From Winogradskyella sp. PG-2 (GTDB lineage Bacteria > Bacteroidota > Bacteroidia > Flavobacteriales > Flavobacteriaceae), in assembly GCF_000828715.1 (NCBI RefSeq), contig NZ_AP014583.1, positions 604,501-668,500 of the forward strand: 64,000 nucleotides of DNA. The letters are read 5' to 3'. Below are positions 26,017 to 35,773 of this stretch, piece by piece (the stretch's first letter is position 1; each line of letters begins with the position of its first letter). Below the pieces are notes generated by a model, which saw nothing but the letters and a program-made list of their open reading frames with translations, was not told the origin of the DNA and did not search any database. A program made the position numbers and the translations under genes.

Positions 26017-26044
26017 CGAGTTTACCGCTTTCGCGACAAGTAAC

Positions 26045-26566
26045 ATGTACGAAAAAACTTTTCCAAATAAACGCTTCAAACATTCTTTAGAGTTTTTAAA
26101 GGCTCATATCTCTTCTTCAGAAACAATTTTAGATTTAGGCATAAAGAATCCTTTTTCTGAGATTATGATTTCTGAAGGATATTCAGTTGAAAATACTACT
26201 GGTGAAGATTTAGATGAGGACCATTCTACAATTAAAAATTCATCTGCAACTGTAGTTACGGCTCTCGAAATCTTTGAACATTTATTGTCACCTTATGAAG
26301 TTCTAAAAGCTATTAAAGCAGATAAATTAGTCATCAGTATCCCATTACGATTATGGTTTTCTTGTGCTTACAGAAGTAAGACTGATAAATGGGATAGACA
26401 TTATCATGAATTCGAAGACTGGCAACTCGATTGGCTTTTAGAAAAAACAGGCTGGACAATTAAAGCACGAGATAAATGGACTAATCCGGTGAAAAAAATT
26501 GGAATAAGACCATTACTTAGACAGTTTACACCAAGATATTATATTGTTTATGCAGAAAGAGTTTAA
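26045..26566 (+). CDS. SAM-methyltransferase-like protein
   Basis: About 173 residues, starting MYEKTFPNKRFKHSLEFL. The ATG at 25994 would overlap the KAS III gene and add a stretch without family character, so 26045 is preferred. The SAM fold is recognisable by ETILDLGIKNPFSEIM (motif I, degenerate: no GxGxG), TGEDLDE, and VVTALEIFEHLLSPYEVLKAI, the motif after strand 4. The substrate is unknown. It lies between the KAS III and glycosyltransferase genes, which points to a shared pathway. Confidence 0.72.
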   Translation: MYEKTFPNKRFKHSLEFLKAHISSSETILDLGIKNPFSEIMISEGYSVENTTGEDLDEDHSTIKNSSATVVTALEIFEHLLSPYEVLKAIKADKLVISIPLRLWFSCAYRSKTDKWDRHYHEFEDWQLDWLLEKTGWTIKARDKWTNPVKKIGIRPLLRQFTPRYYIVYAERV

Positions 26567-26590
26567 CTTTGAAAAAATAGTTTTTCAATT

Positions 26591-27439
26591 TTGAATATTT
26601 ACATTATCATTTCTGCTCACAACGAAGACATGTACATTGGTAAAACTTTAGAGTCTATAGTTGAGCAAACTCTATTACCTAAACAATTGGTTGTAGTCAA
26701 TGATAATTCTACTGATAACACTAAGACTATTGTTGAAAATTATGCTTCAAAATATCCTTGGATAAATATTATAAGCACAACATCCTCAGAAAAACATCTT
26801 CCAGGTTCTAAGATTATAAATGCCTTTAACAAAGGTTTAAAAGCTCTGGATAATAACTACGATATCATCTGCAAATTCGATGCAGACCTTATTTTTCCAA
26901 AAAGCTATTTAGAAACTATTTCTAATCATTTTAAAGCAAATAAAAAACTAGGTATGGCTTCTGGGTTTTGTTATATCGAAAAACATAATCAATGGGTTTT
27001 AGAAAGTCTAACTCGAAAAGATCATATACGTGGTGCACTAAAAGCCTATAGAAAAGAGTGCTTTAATCAAATTGGCAAATTAAAGCCGTCAATGGGTTGG
27101 GATACTGTTGATGAGATTTTAGCAAAATATAATGGTTGGGTAATTCTTACTGATGAATCCCTTCATGTAAAACATCTAAAACCTACTGGTCAATCCTATA
27201 ATAAAGCCTCCAAATATTTACAAGGAGAAGCGATGTACAAAATGCGATATGGCTTTTGGATTACTCTTATTTCGGCTATGAAATTAGCCTATAAAAAAGG
27301 GAATATTAAATTGTTTAGAGATTACATGTCTGGTTATTTTAAGGCTAAATCGGCCAACTCTGAATTCCTTGTTTCTGCTGACGAAGGTAAATTTATAAGA
27401 AATCTACGTTGGAAAGGGATTAGAGGTAAATTTATTTAA
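26591..27439 (+). CDS. family 2 glycosyltransferase
   Basis: This 282-residue GT-A enzyme begins at a TTG codon; no ATG lies before the first strand (IYIIISAHNEDMYIGKTLESI). The nucleotide-sugar site VVNDNSTDNT and the DxD motif (CKFDADLIFP) are both present, so it should use a metal and a UDP- or GDP-sugar. A weak 8-bp hairpin (26569-26588) precedes the TTG. The last 8 nt overlap the convergent phosphatase gene. It may glycosylate the product of the upstream KAS III/methyltransferase pair. Confidence 0.88.
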   Translation: MNIYIIISAHNEDMYIGKTLESIVEQTLLPKQLVVVNDNSTDNTKTIVENYASKYPWINIISTTSSEKHLPGSKIINAFNKGLKALDNNYDIICKFDADLIFPKSYLETISNHFKANKKLGMASGFCYIEKHNQWVLESLTRKDHIRGALKAYRKECFNQIGKLKPSMGWDTVDEILAKYNGWVILTDESLHVKHLKPTGQSYNKASKYLQGEAMYKMRYGFWITLISAMKLAYKKGNIKLFRDYMSGYFKAKSANSEFLVSADEGKFIRNLRWKGIRGKFI

Positions 27440-29099
27440 TCACAAATCCTAAAACACAACCAGTTGAACCATTAGGAAAACTAATCCCTAACAAAGCAGA
27501 AATTGTTGGTGCAATATCTGGTATCACTGTTTTATTATATGTTTCACCTTGCTTTATCCCATTTCCCAAAAACAACAACGGCACATGTGTATCATAATTT
27601 AATCCACTACCATGTGTAGACCCTTTTTTACTGTATGCAATATGCGCAATATCGTCTATAATTATAACATCACCAGAACGTTTTTGGTTAAACCCGTTTT
27701 GTAAAAGCACTTCAATACCAGTTGTAAAGTTGGTACTATTCATTGTTGTTGCAGTATATACCTTAGCTATGTTTTCGTAGCTTATTTGCTCATCTACCAA
27801 TGCCTGTTCAACATTATGAAGGTTTAAACCCAATTCTTTAAGTTTAGATTTACTCAAAAAGACTTGATTATTACTTACCTTTTCAACAATATCAGTTGTA
27901 CCGAAAGTATCTTTTAAAAATGCTTGGAATTTTTCTTTCCTTGAGTCGTAATCTAAATAACCAGCTGGGACTTTTACAGATTGTAAATAGGCAGGCACAT
28001 TTACTGCTCCATGATCTGCAGTTAAGAAAACTGTATACTCACCTTCACCAACAGTTTCATCTAAATACTTAAAGAAACGTTCTATATCTTTGTCTAAACG
28101 TATATAAGTGTCCTCTACTTCTTTAGAGTTCACACCAAAATTATGGCCAACATAATCCGTACTACTATAACTGACGGTCAAAACATCTGTAATCTCATCC
28201 ATACCCAATTGCTCACCTTCTATGGCAGCAATGGCAAAATCAGTCGTTAAGCTATTTCCGTAAGGTGTTGCTTTTAAAATATCAAAACCATTATTATCTT
28301 TGCTTAAGGTTTTTAAATCATACGGGAAAATAGCTTTATCTTTTCCCATAAACCCTCTTTCAAAGTTATTATCATCTGTTCCACTTTCTATATATGTAGA
28401 AATATCATAAACCGTATTCCATTCTTTTAAATAAGATTTCGCAACTTCGGCTGTATTAAAATCAGTCACCCAATTTGGAAGAGTATTCATATAAAATGAG
28501 CTTGTTATCCAAGTACCTTCTTCTTTTCCATGAAACCAATAAGCAGCATTCGCTGTATGACCTGCAGGTAGAATAGCTCCTCTATCCTTTAATGAAATTC
28601 CAATTGTTTTTCCTCGCATTTGTGTAAACAATCTATTCTCATCAGAAAAGGTAGTAGTTAACATAAGATGTGGAGACATTTTACCAGCTTTATCTTCTGT
28701 ACCAATGGACTTAACATTTTCATCACCTGCACAATACACTGTTTCTTTCGTTTCTTTATCATACCAATTATTACTTATAATACCATGATATTTTGGAGTA
28801 GTCCCAGTATATACTGATGCATGTCCAGGACCTGTATATGTTGGTATGTAATTAAAATGATTGTTTTTACAGTTAAAACCTTCACGCATCATACGTTTAA
28901 AACCTCCTTCGCCATACTTGGATTCAAAACGAGTTAAATAATCGTAACGCATTTGGTCCACAACAATTCCAATAACTAGCTTAGGCTTAGAATTTGTTTC
29001 AATGGTATTAGTTTGTTCTGTTGCTAGGATTGTTTCATTTTGTGAACCACAAGCCGAAAATAATAGCAAAAACGTAATTAATGTGTAGCATTTCTTCAT
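27432..29099 (-). CDS. pafA: PafA-type alkaline phosphatase, lipoprotein
   Basis: A 555-residue alkaline phosphatase superfamily enzyme. The lipoprotein signal ends at Cys17 (LLFSAC). The metal ligand Asp49 lies in VVDQMRYDYL, and the nucleophile Thr89 in TYTGPGHAS. Asn110 or Asn111 (IISNNWYD) and a K-x-R pair at 171/173 match the N100, K162 and R164 of PafA that favour phosphate monoesters. It should release phosphate from organic monoesters at the cell surface or periplasm. It is convergent with the glycosyltransferase gene. Confidence 0.93.
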   Translation of the reverse strand: MKKCYTLITFLLLFSACGSQNETILATEQTNTIETNSKPKLVIGIVVDQMRYDYLTRFESKYGEGGFKRMMREGFNCKNNHFNYIPTYTGPGHASVYTGTTPKYHGIISNNWYDKETKETVYCAGDENVKSIGTEDKAGKMSPHLMLTTTFSDENRLFTQMRGKTIGISLKDRGAILPAGHTANAAYWFHGKEEGTWITSSFYMNTLPNWVTDFNTAEVAKSYLKEWNTVYDISTYIESGTDDNNFERGFMGKDKAIFPYDLKTLSKDNNGFDILKATPYGNSLTTDFAIAAIEGEQLGMDEITDVLTVSYSSTDYVGHNFGVNSKEVEDTYIRLDKDIERFFKYLDETVGEGEYTVFLTADHGAVNVPAYLQSVKVPAGYLDYDSRKEKFQAFLKDTFGTTDIVEKVSNNQVFLSKSKLKELGLNLHNVEQALVDEQISYENIAKVYTATTMNSTNFTTGIEVLLQNGFNQKRSGDVIIIDDIAHIAYSKKGSTHGSGLNYDTHVPLLFLGNGIKQGETYNKTVIPDIAPTISALLGISFPNGSTGCVLGFVIK

Positions 29100-29291
29100 G
29101 AGATATAATGTCTATTAATTAAAGTTCAAAAATAGGGTTTTTAGATTATCTTAATTTTAATTTAAGGTAAATTCATTTGTTTATACTTATTATTTTTCAT
29201 TTGTTACATACTCTTCGCAATTAATCATTTTCATGAGTGAAAAAAAATTGAATATGCTCGTTTCATAATCATTTTTTATACTTTAGCACCT

Positions 29292-30029
29292 ATGAAGTAT
29301 CTTCATAATATTGGCACTTACTTTATAATGATTAAAGATATTTTTCGCAAGCCTACTAAATGGTCTGTGATGAAAACATTAATCCTTAAAGATATTGATG
29401 ACCTTATCATTGGCTCATTAGGTATTGTGGCTTTTATTGCCTTTTTTGTTGGAGGTGTTGTAGCTATACAAACATCTTTAAATATTAATAACCCTCTAAT
29501 ACCTAAATACTTAGTAGGCTTTGCTACAAGACAGTCTATTATTTTAGAGTTTGCACCAACATTTATTTCTATAATTATGGCTGGTAAAGTAGGTTCTTTT
29601 ATAACTTCAAGTATCGGTACTATGCGAGTAACAGAACAGATTGACGCTTTAGAAGTAATGGGAATTAACGCTATTAATTATTTAGTATTCCCAAAATTTG
29701 TTGCTTTAACCTTATACCCTTTTTTAATATCAATAGCAATGTTCCTTGGAGTTCTAGGTGGAATGGCTGCATGTGTATATGGTGGCTATGGGACTTTAGA
29801 AGATTATATAGAAGGTATTCAAACAGATTTTATACCGTTTCATATTGTATACGCCTTTATTAAGACTTTCGTCTTTGCTTTTATACTAGCAACAATTCCG
29901 TCATTTTACGGATACTTTATGAAAGGTGGAGCACTCGAAGTTGGTAAAGCAAGTACAACGTCTTTTGTTTGGACCAGTGTTGTGATTATTCTTTTAAACT
30001 TTTTACTAACCAGTTTACTCTTAGGCTAA
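29292..30029 (+). CDS. mlaE: MlaE-family ABC transporter permease
   Basis: This 245-residue permease has the MlaE/TtgB membrane pattern: a hydrophobic segment (LGIVAFIAFFVGGVVAIQT), the coupling region GKVGSFITSSIGTMRVTEQIDALEVMG (written here as GKVGSFITSSIG and MRVTEQIDALEVMG) and further helices. MlaFEDB systems move phospholipids between the membranes and so keep outer-membrane asymmetry. The stop overlaps the ATG of the ATPase gene by one base (TAATG), so the two are translationally coupled. The MlaD substrate-binding protein is not in the window. Confidence 0.92.
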   Translation: MKYLHNIGTYFIMIKDIFRKPTKWSVMKTLILKDIDDLIIGSLGIVAFIAFFVGGVVAIQTSLNINNPLIPKYLVGFATRQSIILEFAPTFISIIMAGKVGSFITSSIGTMRVTEQIDALEVMGINAINYLVFPKFVALTLYPFLISIAMFLGVLGGMAACVYGGYGTLEDYIEGIQTDFIPFHIVYAFIKTFVFAFILATIPSFYGYFMKGGALEVGKASTTSFVWTSVVIILLNFLLTSLLLG

Positions 30030-30796
30030 TGATAGAAGTTAAAGATTTACAGAAGTCGTTTGGTGATGCACACATCCTAAAAGGAATCACAACAATTTTC
30101 GATAAAGGAAAAACTAACCTCATTATTGGGCAAAGTGGCTCCGGTAAAACCGTGTTTTTAAAATGTTTACTCGGTTTATTTGAATATGAAGAAGGATCAA
30201 TTTCTTATGACGGAAAAATATTTAGCCAATTAAGCTCTGATGAAAAAAGAGATTTACGTGCAGATATCGGCATGGTATTTCAAGGAAGTGCTTTATTTGA
30301 TTCTATGACTATAGTAGAAAACGTTATGTTTCCATTGCGTATGTTTACTAAAATGAATAAAAGTGAAATGGAAGATAGAGCCGATACTGTTTTAAAACGT
30401 GTTAATTTACCTGAAGCACATCATAAAATGCCAAGTGAAGCTTCTGGAGGTATGCAAAAACGTGTTGCTATTGCAAGGGCTATAGTAAACAATCCTAAGT
30501 ATTTATTTTGTGATGAACCTAATTCTGGTTTAGACCCAAAAACGGCTATAGTTATTGATAACCTAATTCAAGAAATTACAGATGAATACCAAATAACAAC
30601 AGTTATTAACTCTCACGATATGAATTCTGTTATGGAGATAGGTGAGAAAATTGTTTTCCTTAAAGATGGATTAAAAGCTTGGGAAGGTTCTAATGAAACC
30701 ATTTTTAGAACTGACAATGAAGTTGTGACCGACTTTGTTTACTCTTCTAATTTATTTAAAAAAGTGCGTAAAATGTATTTAGAAGAGAACCTGTAA
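30029..30796 (+). CDS. mlaF: MlaF-type ABC transporter ATPase
   Basis: A 255-residue ATPase: Walker A GQSGSGKT (residues 34-41), Q-loop MVFQGSALFDSMTI, signature SGGMQKR, Walker B YLFCDEPNSGLDP and the H-loop NSHDMNS. The start at 30029 (MIEVKDLQKSFGD) is chosen because it is the family N-terminus and overlaps the permease stop. The upstream in-frame ATG at 29969 lies inside the permease gene. It powers lipid transport with MlaE. Its stop abuts the convergent DUF389 gene. Confidence 0.94.
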   Translation: MIEVKDLQKSFGDAHILKGITTIFDKGKTNLIIGQSGSGKTVFLKCLLGLFEYEEGSISYDGKIFSQLSSDEKRDLRADIGMVFQGSALFDSMTIVENVMFPLRMFTKMNKSEMEDRADTVLKRVNLPEAHHKMPSEASGGMQKRVAIARAIVNNPKYLFCDEPNSGLDPKTAIVIDNLIQEITDEYQITTVINSHDMNSVMEIGEKIVFLKDGLKAWEGSNETIFRTDNEVVTDFVYSSNLFKKVRKMYLEENL

Positions 30797-32287
30797 TTAG
30801 TTTCTTCTAACAAAAACGGTATCTACTTTCAATTCTTCTTTTAACCATTTTTGAAGTGATCGCTCTCGAACTAAGACAACACTATCAGACAGAGATACTT
30901 TCCATCTAATATTTGCAACGTTTACAGTATCAATATTAATAAAATCTTTAGACTCCAACATTTTCGCATATCCGAAAAATTCTAAATCATTAAACCTAAC
31001 CTTGGCATCTCTTGATAAAGAACTAAAAGACACTGTATTCTTGTCGGAATTTTTAGATTCAATTACTTTATTGAGACTAGATATATTTGTCTCTAATTGT
31101 ATTATTTGCTTTTGAAGACCATCTATTACATTATCTTTTCTATCTAAATCAGAATAAGCTCTATCCAAGGATTGTACTAGACGATCAGCACTTCTTGTTT
31201 TATTAGCATTAATGATTAACTCAAAATCTTTTATATACTCAAATTTCTTTTTATCATTTTCTAATGCTGAAATCATTTCTTCACTTACATCTCCATTGAA
31301 ATGTAAGCTAATAGTTTTTTCACTTGGCTTTAAGTCATCATCCCTTTTCTGGTACCAAAGGTTGGGATTACTCTCTATATCTTTATCAACAAAATTCCTA
31401 AAATCAATTGCTATTCGTGTCTCCTCAACAAATCTAATAAAGCTAATTGTAGGCCATATCATTACAGCGACAGCAACAAGAGATGCTAATTGAGCAATTC
31501 GCTTTCTCCTTTTAGAATTTGCATATTTAAGCATTGGAAAACGCAACAATTTTAATACAATAAATGTTGCTAATGCTATAAATATAGTGTTGATAGTAAA
31601 TAAATTCATGGCTCCTAGGAAAAATTCCCAATTGTGCGCCAATCCATAGCCAGCTACACAAAGAGGTGGCATTAAGGCTGTAGCAATAGCAACACCAAAT
31701 ATGACAGAAGCTATGGTTCCTTTTTTAGTCCGTGCAATAATTAAGGCTAAACCACCAAAAAACGCAATAAGAACATCTCTAAAATCTGGTTTGGTACGTC
31801 CAAAAATTTCATTATTACCAAAATCTGCACCAGGAAAGAATTTAAAAAATAAAAAGGCCGTAAGTAAACTTAACACAATCATCGTAGCTAAGTTGATTAA
31901 AGACTTTTTTAATGTATCAATATCATTTAATGCAATAGACATTCCAATACCTAGAATTGGACCCATAAGAGGAGAAATAAGCATGGCACCAATAACAACA
32001 GCAGTTGAATCAGCATTTAAACCTATAGAAGCTACAAAAATAGAACAGATTAAGATCCAGGCTGTTGCTCCTTTAAATGGAATGTCTGCTTTTATAGCAG
32101 TTATAGTAGCATCTCTATCAGTATCGTCTCTAAAATCTAAAAGCTCACTTAAAAATTTAGAAACACTAGCAAAAAGTCCTTTAGCGTCTTTTTTTACTGC
32201 TTCCTTTCTCTCCTCAACTGCCTTATCCTTCTCTATCTGTTGTTTTTGCTCTTCTTCAGAAAAATTAAATTTACTTTCATCACTCAT
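30797..32287 (-). CDS. DUF389 / TIGR00341-like membrane protein
   Basis: A 496-residue protein with a soluble N-terminus and about seven membrane helices (residues 75-285). The DUF389 signature is GLNADSTAVVIGAMLISPLMGPILGIG, written here as GLNADSTAVVIGAML and ISPLMGPILGIG. A long C-terminal cytoplasmic or periplasmic domain has a predicted coiled coil (about residues 365-425). DUF389 proteins have no settled function; transport has been proposed. It ends next to mlaF and is separated from manC by 2 nt, so it shares that leftward operon. Confidence 0.85.
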   Translation of the reverse strand: MSDESKFNFSEEEQKQQIEKDKAVEERKEAVKKDAKGLFASVSKFLSELLDFRDDTDRDATITAIKADIPFKGATAWILICSIFVASIGLNADSTAVVIGAMLISPLMGPILGIGMSIALNDIDTLKKSLINLATMIVLSLLTAFLFFKFFPGADFGNNEIFGRTKPDFRDVLIAFFGGLALIIARTKKGTIASVIFGVAIATALMPPLCVAGYGLAHNWEFFLGAMNLFTINTIFIALATFIVLKLLRFPMLKYANSKRRKRIAQLASLVAVAVMIWPTISFIRFVEETRIAIDFRNFVDKDIESNPNLWYQKRDDDLKPSEKTISLHFNGDVSEEMISALENDKKKFEYIKDFELIINANKTRSADRLVQSLDRAYSDLDRKDNVIDGLQKQIIQLETNISSLNKVIESKNSDKNTVSFSSLSRDAKVRFNDLEFFGYAKMLESKDFINIDTVNVANIRWKVSLSDSVVLVRERSLQKWLKEELKVDTVFVRRN

Positions 32288-32289
32288 AA

Positions 32290-33372
32290 TTAACCATATT
32301 CTTCTCCAAAATTAGCTTTCACTTTTTGGAGTACTTTTTTAATATCTTGCTCTTTCGTTTTAGGAAAGATAAGTAAAACTTCGTCTTTATCTACAATGAT
32401 GTAGTCATTTAGTCCATCTAACACTACGATTTTGTCGCCTTTAGTACGGATCATATTACCTGAAGCATCCTCAGTCAATGTTCTTGCATTGACAACTGCA
32501 TTACCATCATCATCTTTGTCTAATTTATCATAAAGACTTCCCCAAGTACCAAGGTCATTCCAATCGAATATTGCAGGTATTACAAATACATTATCACTTT
32601 TTTCCATTAAAGCATAATCTACAGAGATATTTTCTGCCTTTCCATAATTGTCTCTAATAAAATCTTCTTCAAACTCAGTATTATAAACCTGATATCCGTT
32701 TACGAATAATCGGAATAACTCAGGTTGATTATTTTTAAATGCGGCAATTACACTTTTAGCACTCCACATAAATATACCAGCATTCCACAGAAAATTTCCT
32801 TGACTTATAAAAGACCTAGCTGTTTCATAATCTGGCTTTTCTCTAAACTGATTCACAGACTTTATTTCAGCATTTGCCGATTTATCATATTCTATATAAC
32901 CATAACCCGTGTTTGGAAATGAAGGAGTTATACCTAAGGTCATTAAAGCATCATTAGATGCACAATAATCAAATGCTGTTTTAACATTATCAGAAAATGC
33001 TTGCTCATCTTCGATCCAATGATCGCTTGGAGCAACAATCATAACTGCATCCTCATTTTCTTTCTGAATTTTTAAAGATGCATACAAAATACATGGTGCC
33101 GTATTTCGCATAGCAGGCTCTAAAACTACTTGACGTTTTGTAACCATTGGTAATTGCTCAAATACCAAATCATTGTAGCGTTCATTTGTTAAAATAAATA
33201 TGTTTTCTTCTGGAATTAAATTTGCCAGACGATTAAATGTTTTTTGAATTAAAGTACTTCCTGTACCAAGCATATCGTGAAACTGCTTAGGAAAATCTTG
33301 TGTACTTACTGGCCAAAATCTTGATCCTACTCCACCAGCCATTAATATGGCGTAATAATTTTTGTTTTTCAT
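32290..33372 (-). CDS. manC: mannose-1-phosphate guanylyltransferase
   Basis: This 360-residue nucleotidyltransferase opens with AILMAGGVGSRFWPVS (residues 8-23) and contains FPKQFHDMLG, VVLEPAMRNTAPC, APSDHWI and the FREKP segment of the active site. It makes GDP-mannose for surface glycans. The short bifunctional isomerase domain (as in long ManC) is missing, which is normal for this shorter class. It overlaps the SprT gene by 4 nt, which shows coupling. Confidence 0.95.
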   Translation of the reverse strand: MKNKNYYAILMAGGVGSRFWPVSTQDFPKQFHDMLGTGSTLIQKTFNRLANLIPEENIFILTNERYNDLVFEQLPMVTKRQVVLEPAMRNTAPCILYASLKIQKENEDAVMIVAPSDHWIEDEQAFSDNVKTAFDYCASNDALMTLGITPSFPNTGYGYIEYDKSANAEIKSVNQFREKPDYETARSFISQGNFLWNAGIFMWSAKSVIAAFKNNQPELFRLFVNGYQVYNTEFEEDFIRDNYGKAENISVDYALMEKSDNVFVIPAIFDWNDLGTWGSLYDKLDKDDDGNAVVNARTLTEDASGNMIRTKGDKIVVLDGLNDYIIVDKDEVLLIFPKTKEQDIKKVLQKVKANFGEEYG

Positions 33373-33968
33373 AAATCTACTAGTTCTACTTCTGCATTAG
33401 GATTAAACAAATATAACTTACCTGACTTAACCTCAACACACTCATATCGTTTTCTTCTTTTACTCCCTCTTTTAAAAACTCTTCCATTATAAAGTTTAAA
33501 GGTTTTGTTCATAGGTACTTCAAACACATAAGTCTTATCATTATTATTATCAAATTGCTTTAATGCTATGGCGAGTTGCGTATCTGTATCGCTAGATGCT
33601 TTTGGGTTTTTAAAATGTTTTGCAAGAAGCGGTAATAATTCTAAAGGAAATACTTCTGGACGTAAAAATGGCAACATTAAATGCTGAAACGTTTGTTTCC
33701 ATTCTTTCCCATGAGGTTTTATGAAACGATTGTATTTTCTACAAGCTTCAAAATGAGCAATTTCATGAATTAAGGTGATTAAAAAGCGATACTGATTTAA
33801 GTTAGAATTTATAGTTATTTGATGTTTACCATTGGGTAATTGTCTATAATCACCATGCTTTGTTTTGCGTTCATTCTTAATTTTCACTATTAGTTTATCA
33901 TTCGTTAATATGGTATTTACCATAGCTTGCGCTTGATTAGGTATAGAGTCTAAAAGTGTTGTTTGCAT
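33369..33968 (-). CDS. SprT-like zinc metalloprotein
   Basis: A 199-residue protein with the SprT-like zinc motif HEIAH (residues 68-72) and a third His at 86 (FIKPHGKEW), which is the standard SprT-type arrangement. The C-terminal half is basic (NGRVFKRGSKRRKRYECVEV), as expected for nucleic-acid contact. Eukaryotic Spartan cleaves DNA-protein cross-links; bacterial roles are not settled. It is transcribed leftward with manC and the DUF389 gene. Confidence 0.9.
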   Translation of the reverse strand: MQTTLLDSIPNQAQAMVNTILTNDKLIVKIKNERKTKHGDYRQLPNGKHQITINSNLNQYRFLITLIHEIAHFEACRKYNRFIKPHGKEWKQTFQHLMLPFLRPEVFPLELLPLLAKHFKNPKASSDTDTQLAIALKQFDNNNDKTYVFEVPMNKTFKLYNGRVFKRGSKRRKRYECVEVKSGKLYLFNPNAEVELVDL

Positions 33969-34003
33969 CGCCGTAAAAATACAATTTTTACAAAAACAAA
34001 AAC

Positions 34004-34037
34004 AAAAACACCTTTAGTCTTCACTAAAAGTGTTTTT
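34004..34037 (-). terminator. intrinsic terminator after the vWA gene
   Basis: Arms 34004-34018 and 34023-34037 pair over 15 positions with a single C-A mismatch, closing a CTTC loop. A/T runs at the outer ends give a T tract on the minus strand. It separates the vWA gene from the sprT-manC operon. Confidence 0.78.
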
Positions 34038-34056
34038 ATATCATATATATCATCAC

Positions 34057-35640
34057 TTATTTCGAAAGTAACGCTGATGTCTCTATCATGTCTATAAACT
34101 CTTGTCTATAACCATTACTATCTATTCCTTTGGCACTTTTAGCAAGATTCTCTATCATCGTAAATGACGCATCACCTTTATATTTTGAATCCCTTAATAA
34201 AAGTCCTAGACCAGCAACTGCACAGGAAAATCTAAAATTATTTGATGTTAAATCTAATGCTATCCCTTTATCAATAATTGCGTGAGTAATTAATTTACTT
34301 TTATCTTCTTTAGGTTTTTTATACCTGAATTTTATAGTTAATAATTCGTCATTATCTGAAGCGTTTGCAATCATAGTCTTTTGATATTTTAAGGCGTCAT
34401 GTTTTGAAATTACTTCATCAGAATTGGAAGGTATAACTTCATACAAAGCTGTTACTGTATGACCTGCCCCTAACTCACCAGCATCCTTTTTATCATTATT
34501 AAAATCTTCAGCATTCATGACTCTATTTTCGTAACCAATAAAACGATAAGCCTTTACTTGGTTTGGATTAAATTCAATCTGAATTTTCACATCTTTAGCT
34601 ATAGTAAACATGTTCGCTCTCATATCTGTTGAAAACACTTTCTTGGCTTCTTTAATATTGTCAATATAAAAATAATTGCCATTACCAGCATTGCTTATTT
34701 GTTCCATTCTTCCATCTTTGTAATTTCCCATTCCAAAACCACAAATCGTTAAATAAATATCATCTTTTCGTTTCTCTTCGATTACTCTTACCAATTCTGA
34801 ACTCGAAGACACACCAACATTAAAATCTCCATCAGTTGCTAAAATCACTCTGTTATTGCCACCTTTAATTAGATTCTCCTTTGCTATTTTATAAGCTAAT
34901 TGTATGCCCTGTCCACCAGCTGTTGAACCTCCAGATTCAATAGCATCTAAAGCAACGATTATCTTTTCTTTACTTGATGCTTTTGTTGATGGCAAAACCA
35001 AACCCGCAGAACCTGTGTAAGCTACTATGGCAATTCTATCGTTATCGTTTACTTCTTCTAACAATAATTTTAAACCCTTTTTTAGCAATGGCAATTTATT
35101 ATGAGATGACATAGACCCAGAAGCGTCTATTAAAAAAACCAAATTACTTGCCTTTAAATCATTGTTATTTATTGATTTTCCTTGTATGCCAATATGCACA
35201 AGTTTATTTTTACTACTCCATGGGCAATCAGCTACTTCATTTATAAAGGCAAAAGGATGTTCATCGGTTGGTTGCGGATAATCATAATCAAAATAATTAA
35301 TCATTTCTTCTATAAGCACCGCATCTTTTGGTGGCATTTGATTGCCAGTTAAAAATCGTCTCACATTACTATATGAAGCATTATCAACATCTATAGAAAA
35401 TGTAGACAATGGATTTTGAAGCACATCTTTAAATGTGTTTTCATAAATTATATCGTACTCTTCAGTATTATGTTCTATCATCACCTCATCATCTGTAGCG
35501 ACTTCATATACATCTACACTTAGAACTTCATAAAGCGTATTTTTAGAATTACCATTTGGAGGATAGCACCCATTTACTAAAAGTGAGACTACTAATAGAG
35601 CAGAAAATTTAATTCTGGATTTAAACTGTTTTACTTGCAT
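34057..35640 (-). CDS. von Willebrand factor A domain lipoprotein (YfbK-like)
   Basis: This 527-residue protein has a lipoprotein signal to Cys25 (SLLVNGC) and an N-terminal domain with the YfbK/DUF3520-type segment FSIDVDNASYSNVRRFL. The vWA domain carries the metal site D172-A-S174-G-S176 and the ATDGDFNVG motif. A C-terminal domain contains HDALKYQK and LTIKFRYKKP. vWA domains bind protein partners through Mg2+. It may be an outer-membrane or periplasmic scaffold. Two uncharacterised envelope genes run divergently from the shared 133-nt gap. Confidence 0.9.
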   Translation of the reverse strand: MQVKQFKSRIKFSALLVVSLLVNGCYPPNGNSKNTLYEVLSVDVYEVATDDEVMIEHNTEEYDIIYENTFKDVLQNPLSTFSIDVDNASYSNVRRFLTGNQMPPKDAVLIEEMINYFDYDYPQPTDEHPFAFINEVADCPWSSKNKLVHIGIQGKSINNNDLKASNLVFLIDASGSMSSHNKLPLLKKGLKLLLEEVNDNDRIAIVAYTGSAGLVLPSTKASSKEKIIVALDAIESGGSTAGGQGIQLAYKIAKENLIKGGNNRVILATDGDFNVGVSSSSELVRVIEEKRKDDIYLTICGFGMGNYKDGRMEQISNAGNGNYFYIDNIKEAKKVFSTDMRANMFTIAKDVKIQIEFNPNQVKAYRFIGYENRVMNAEDFNNDKKDAGELGAGHTVTALYEVIPSNSDEVISKHDALKYQKTMIANASDNDELLTIKFRYKKPKEDKSKLITHAIIDKGIALDLTSNNFRFSCAVAGLGLLLRDSKYKGDASFTMIENLAKSAKGIDSNGYRQEFIDMIETSALLSK

Positions 35641-35773
35641 AATTTTATATTTTTAAACGTTATACAAACAAACTTAATTGACATACATTTTTCTCATTTG
35701 AAAAATAGTTGTAAACCAGTTGTAAATAGTTTACAAGAACTACACAATTGAATATCAATAACTTACCCTACTA

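Noticed and set aside
26569..26588. TTGAAAAA / TTTTTCAA hairpin before the glycosyltransferase TTG start
   Set aside because: It is only eight A/T-rich pairs, easily found by chance in this composition, and its half-sites differ from the AACTTTCA operator.
31701..32315. 204-residue rightward frame opposite the DUF389 gene
   Set aside because: Antisense to a conserved membrane-protein gene; composition (Ser/Lys/Ile rich) is what the reverse of hydrophobic codons gives.
33991..34010. CAAAAA short tandem repeat
   Set aside because: A few low-complexity units beside a terminator; too short to call a repeat array, and no CRISPR-like spacing is present.
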